Shown piece by piece: positions 14,080-15,847 of a DNA stretch of 15,847 bases. This DNA comes from Rhodospirillaceae bacterium (GTDB taxonomy: Bacteria; Pseudomonadota; Alphaproteobacteria; Rhodospirillales; Magnetovibrionaceae), in NCBI GenBank assembly GCA_002401565.1, contig NVTL01000020.1, forward strand, positions 8,485-24,331. Direction: 5' to 3'. Position 1 is the first letter of the stretch. Each line of letters begins with the position of its first letter. The translations under genes and the position numbers were made by a program. The notes under the pieces are model-generated. The model was not told where the DNA came from and ran no database searches. It saw nothing but the letters and a program-made list of their open reading frames with translations.

Positions 14080-15237
14080 CTACATCTCGTCGCCACTGTC
14101 GCGTCGACCGATGGTTTGGTCCCTGTGGATGTGTACGCACAGCAACAGGCCAAAACCAAACAGGATCGTCAACATAGCGGTGCCGCCGTAGCTGACCAGC
14201 GGCAAGGGCACGCCAACTACGGGGATCAGGCCCATGACCATGGCGATGTTGATGAAAACATAGAGGAAAAATGTCATGGTCACGCCGATGCCGACCAAAC
14301 GGCCAAAGTGATTTCTGGACGACAAAGAAATCGACAGTCCATACACCAACAACAGCGTATACAACGCGATCAGCACCAAACCACCGACCAGACCCAGTTC
14401 TTCGGCCAGCATGGTGAAGATAAAGTCGGTTTGTTTTTCCGGCAAAAAGTTCAAGTGACTTTGCGTGCCTTGCATAAAGCCTTTGCCAAACATACCGCCC
14501 GAACCCAAAGCAATTTTGGATTGGATGATGTGATAGCCCGATCCTAAGGTATCGGATTCTGGGTTTATAAACGTCAAAATGCGTTGCTTTTGATACTCGC
14601 GAAGCAAGGTAAACCAAGCCACCGGAGCACTCACCAGCCCCAATATGCCAAGGGTGACAAACTTCCACATGTGCACACCTGCGACAAAAAACATGGCCAA
14701 ACTGGCCATGACAATCATCAACGTTGTGCCCAAATCAGGTTGGCGCAAAATCAAAAAGGCCGGAGCCGCAACCATCAAAATGGGCGGCACCAAAAACATC
14801 GGGCGGCCAACGTCTTCAAGGCTTCCGCCATGAAAATAGCGGGCCAAGGCCACCACCAAAGCGGCTTTCATAAATTCAGATGGCTGCACATTAAAAAGGC
14901 CAAAACTGATCCAGCGTTGCGCGCCCATGCCAACAAAGCCCGCGACTTCGACCGCGACCAACATCGCCAGCATGATAAAATAAAACGCATACGCATAGCG
15001 CAACCACAACCGAAGGTCGGTCAAAGCCACCACCACCATGCCAATCAGCCCCACGCCAAACCGCACCATTTGACGAGACGCCCACGGGTCTAAGTTTCCA
15101 CCGCCCGCGCTGTACAGCATGGCAAAGCCGATGCACGCGGTCAAAATCAACAACACCACAAACAACCAATGTAAATGCAGCAGTTTTTGACCAATGGTCA
15201 TTTTGTTTTGGGACAGTAAGCCTTCAAAATGCAGCAC
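14080..15237 (-). CDS. rodA: RodA, SEDS-family peptidoglycan polymerase
   Basis: A 385-residue inner-membrane glycosyltransferase that polymerises lipid II for lateral wall growth, working with PBP2. Visible family signatures are GAQRWI (105-110), QPSEFMK (118-124), RQPDLGT (165-171), GSGGMFGKG, NFLPEKQTDFIF with the catalytic-site Asp271, EELGLVGG and PLPLVSYGGT. About ten membrane helices; full length. The start is the GTG at 15237, which has AGGAGGT six bases upstream, rather than the ATG at 15201. It begins 2 bases after the mrdA stop, the usual mrdA-rodA order, and its ribosome site lies in the last mrdA codons. The YbhN-like gene follows after 8 bases, so it probably belongs to the same transcript. 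Confidence 0.97.
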   Translation of the reverse strand: MLHFEGLLSQNKMTIGQKLLHLHWLFVVLLILTACIGFAMLYSAGGGNLDPWASRQMVRFGVGLIGMVVVALTDLRLWLRYAYAFYFIMLAMLVAVEVAGFVGMGAQRWISFGLFNVQPSEFMKAALVVALARYFHGGSLEDVGRPMFLVPPILMVAAPAFLILRQPDLGTTLMIVMASLAMFFVAGVHMWKFVTLGILGLVSAPVAWFTLLREYQKQRILTFINPESDTLGSGYHIIQSKIALGSGGMFGKGFMQGTQSHLNFLPEKQTDFIFTMLAEELGLVGGLVLIALYTLLLVYGLSISLSSRNHFGRLVGIGVTMTFFLYVFINIAMVMGLIPVVGVPLPLVSYGGTAMLTILFGFGLLLCVHIHRDQTIGRRDSGDEM

Positions 15238-15239
15238 GC

Positions 15240-15847
15240 TTAAACCTCCTGTTTTTGAGGTTTAGGGTTGATCGGAATAAGGCGCTGAACTTCTTTTAAG
15301 ATATCGCGCGCGATGGGCGCCGCCGTAGAAGAGCCGCCACCGCCGTGTTCAACCACAACACTGACCGAAAAACGGGGATTGTCGTAAGGGGCATAGCCAA
15401 CAAACAAAGCATGGTCGCGTTCTTTCCACGGTAATTCATGATTTTTCAAAACCCGCGTTTCCCGTTCGGCCTTGGTAATCCGGCGCACTTGAACGGTACC
15501 TGTTTTGCCTGCCATACGCTGCGTATTGTCTTTGATGCGAGACCGAAATGCCGTGCCGGTCGGTGAATTCACAACATTAATCATACCGTCTAGAACCAGT
15601 TTCAGGTGCTCGGGGATAAGGCCGATTGATTTTTGTTCGACTTTGGCAAAGGGCGCAATGCTGTCTTTTGTTATTTTATCTTTGGTCAGGCGCGGCGTGA
15701 TTTCATGCCCGCCATTAGCAAGACGCGCGGTCATCACCGCCAATTGCAAAGGTGTGGTCAGGATATAGCCCTGACCGATGCCCGCGATTAAGGTTTCGCC
15801 CAATTGCCACGGCGTTCCAATAGCCGCTTTTTTCCATTCATTGCTGG
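15240..15847 (-). CDS. mrdA: Penicillin-binding protein 2 (MrdA), C-terminal part cut by window edge
   Basis: The last about 202 residues of a class B PBP; the frame enters from the right edge already open (SNEWKKAAIGTPWQLGETL). GQGYILTTPLQLAVMTARLANGG is a PBP2 hallmark before the third catalytic motif. The KTG box itself is in AGKTGTVQ (codons near 15498-15506), followed by HALFVGYAPYDNPRFSVSVVVEHGG. The Ser-x-x-Lys and Ser-x-Asn motifs lie outside the window. This transpeptidase crosslinks peptidoglycan in the periplasm as partner of RodA, encoded 2 bases downstream. The tail is short and ends PKPQKQEV. Confidence 0.95.
   Translation of the reverse strand, partial: SNEWKKAAIGTPWQLGETLIAGIGQGYILTTPLQLAVMTARLANGGHEITPRLTKDKITKDSIAPFAKVEQKSIGLIPEHLKLVLDGMINVVNSPTGTAFRSRIKDNTQRMAGKTGTVQVRRITKAERETRVLKNHELPWKERDHALFVGYAPYDNPRFSVSVVVEHGGGGSSTAAPIARDILKEVQRLIPINPKPQKQEV
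15244..15250 (-). promoter_or_regulatory. Strong ribosome binding site for the rodA GTG start
   Basis: AGGAGGT on the coding strand lies six bases before GTG 15237 and inside the final codons of mrdA (Gln-Glu-Val-stop). It decides the rodA start and implies translational coupling of the two partners. Confidence 0.8.

Noticed and set aside
14072..14668. Long in-frame extension upstream of the YbhN-like gene, giving a 522-residue protein
   Set aside because: The extra residues are composition-odd, lack helices of the family and read rodA in a shifted frame. A ribosome site and ATG at 14071 right after the rodA stop give a normal family length.
14584..15093. Plus-strand open frame of 169 codons opposite rodA, and similar ones at 14056-14547 and 3661-4098
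   Set aside because: They run antisense to clear conserved genes, have His/Gln- or Arg-rich low-complexity translations and show no family motif.

Overview
The window looks like chromosomal DNA of a Gram-negative alphaproteobacterium, probably in the Rhodospirillales neighbourhood. The grounds are a moderate base composition (below 50% G+C by eye), tight ATGA-type gene overlaps, an mrdA-rodA cell-wall pair and an envelope-glycan gene set. The genus is a guess; no rRNA or tRNA is present to fix it. All genes but one lie on the minus strand, so transcription mostly runs from high to low coordinates.

Right end (13.1-15.85 kb): the 3' part of mrdA (PBP2), then rodA, then a membrane protein of the YbhN/AglD lipid-flippase-like family, all closely packed. 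Middle (9.5-13.1 kb): a plus-strand polyprenyl-phosphate glycosyltransferase (GtrB/ArnC type) converges on the YbhN-like gene, and the two share one TTAA as overlapping stop codons. It diverges from a minus-strand pair: a zinc-ribbon methyltransferase and a large multi-spanning membrane protein of GT-C appearance. Together these look like a lipid-linked glycan modification module.

Control region (8.14-9.5 kb): a gene for a winged-helix plus Rossmann-like regulator sits behind a sigma70-like promoter that carries a perfect 7-bp-arm palindrome. It is translationally coupled to an RfaH homologue (a specialised NusG paralogue). In the 111-bp leader between rfaH and the next gene lies TGCGGTAGCTT on the coding strand, a near-perfect match to the enterobacterial ops element that recruits RfaH. 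A terminator-like stem with a T6 run overlaps it. This is the strongest regulatory signal in the window.

Left part (1-8.14 kb): the presumed RfaH-controlled operon, in order of transcription: an iron-dependent alcohol dehydrogenase resembling KdnB (Kdo 8-oxidase), a GT2 glycosyltransferase, a B12-binding-type radical SAM enzyme, a DegT-family sugar aminotransferase, a NeuB/SpsE-type 2-keto-3-deoxy sugar acid synthase, an M28-like DUF4910 aminopeptidase-like protein, an SpsF-type nucleotidyltransferase, and the first 28 codons of a further gene that runs off the window. From the aminotransferase to the edge the genes overlap or lie within a few bases of each other. The content points to an amino-modified sialic-acid-like or Kdo-like sugar acid for a surface glycan, combining oxidation, transamination, PEP condensation and nucleotide activation. 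The exact product cannot be read from the sequence, and dehydratase, hydrolase and acetyltransferase steps are not in this window.

No gap between genes exceeds about 120 bases, so no long non-coding stretch remains undescribed. I saw no tRNA, rRNA, CRISPR array, insertion sequence or phage gene.
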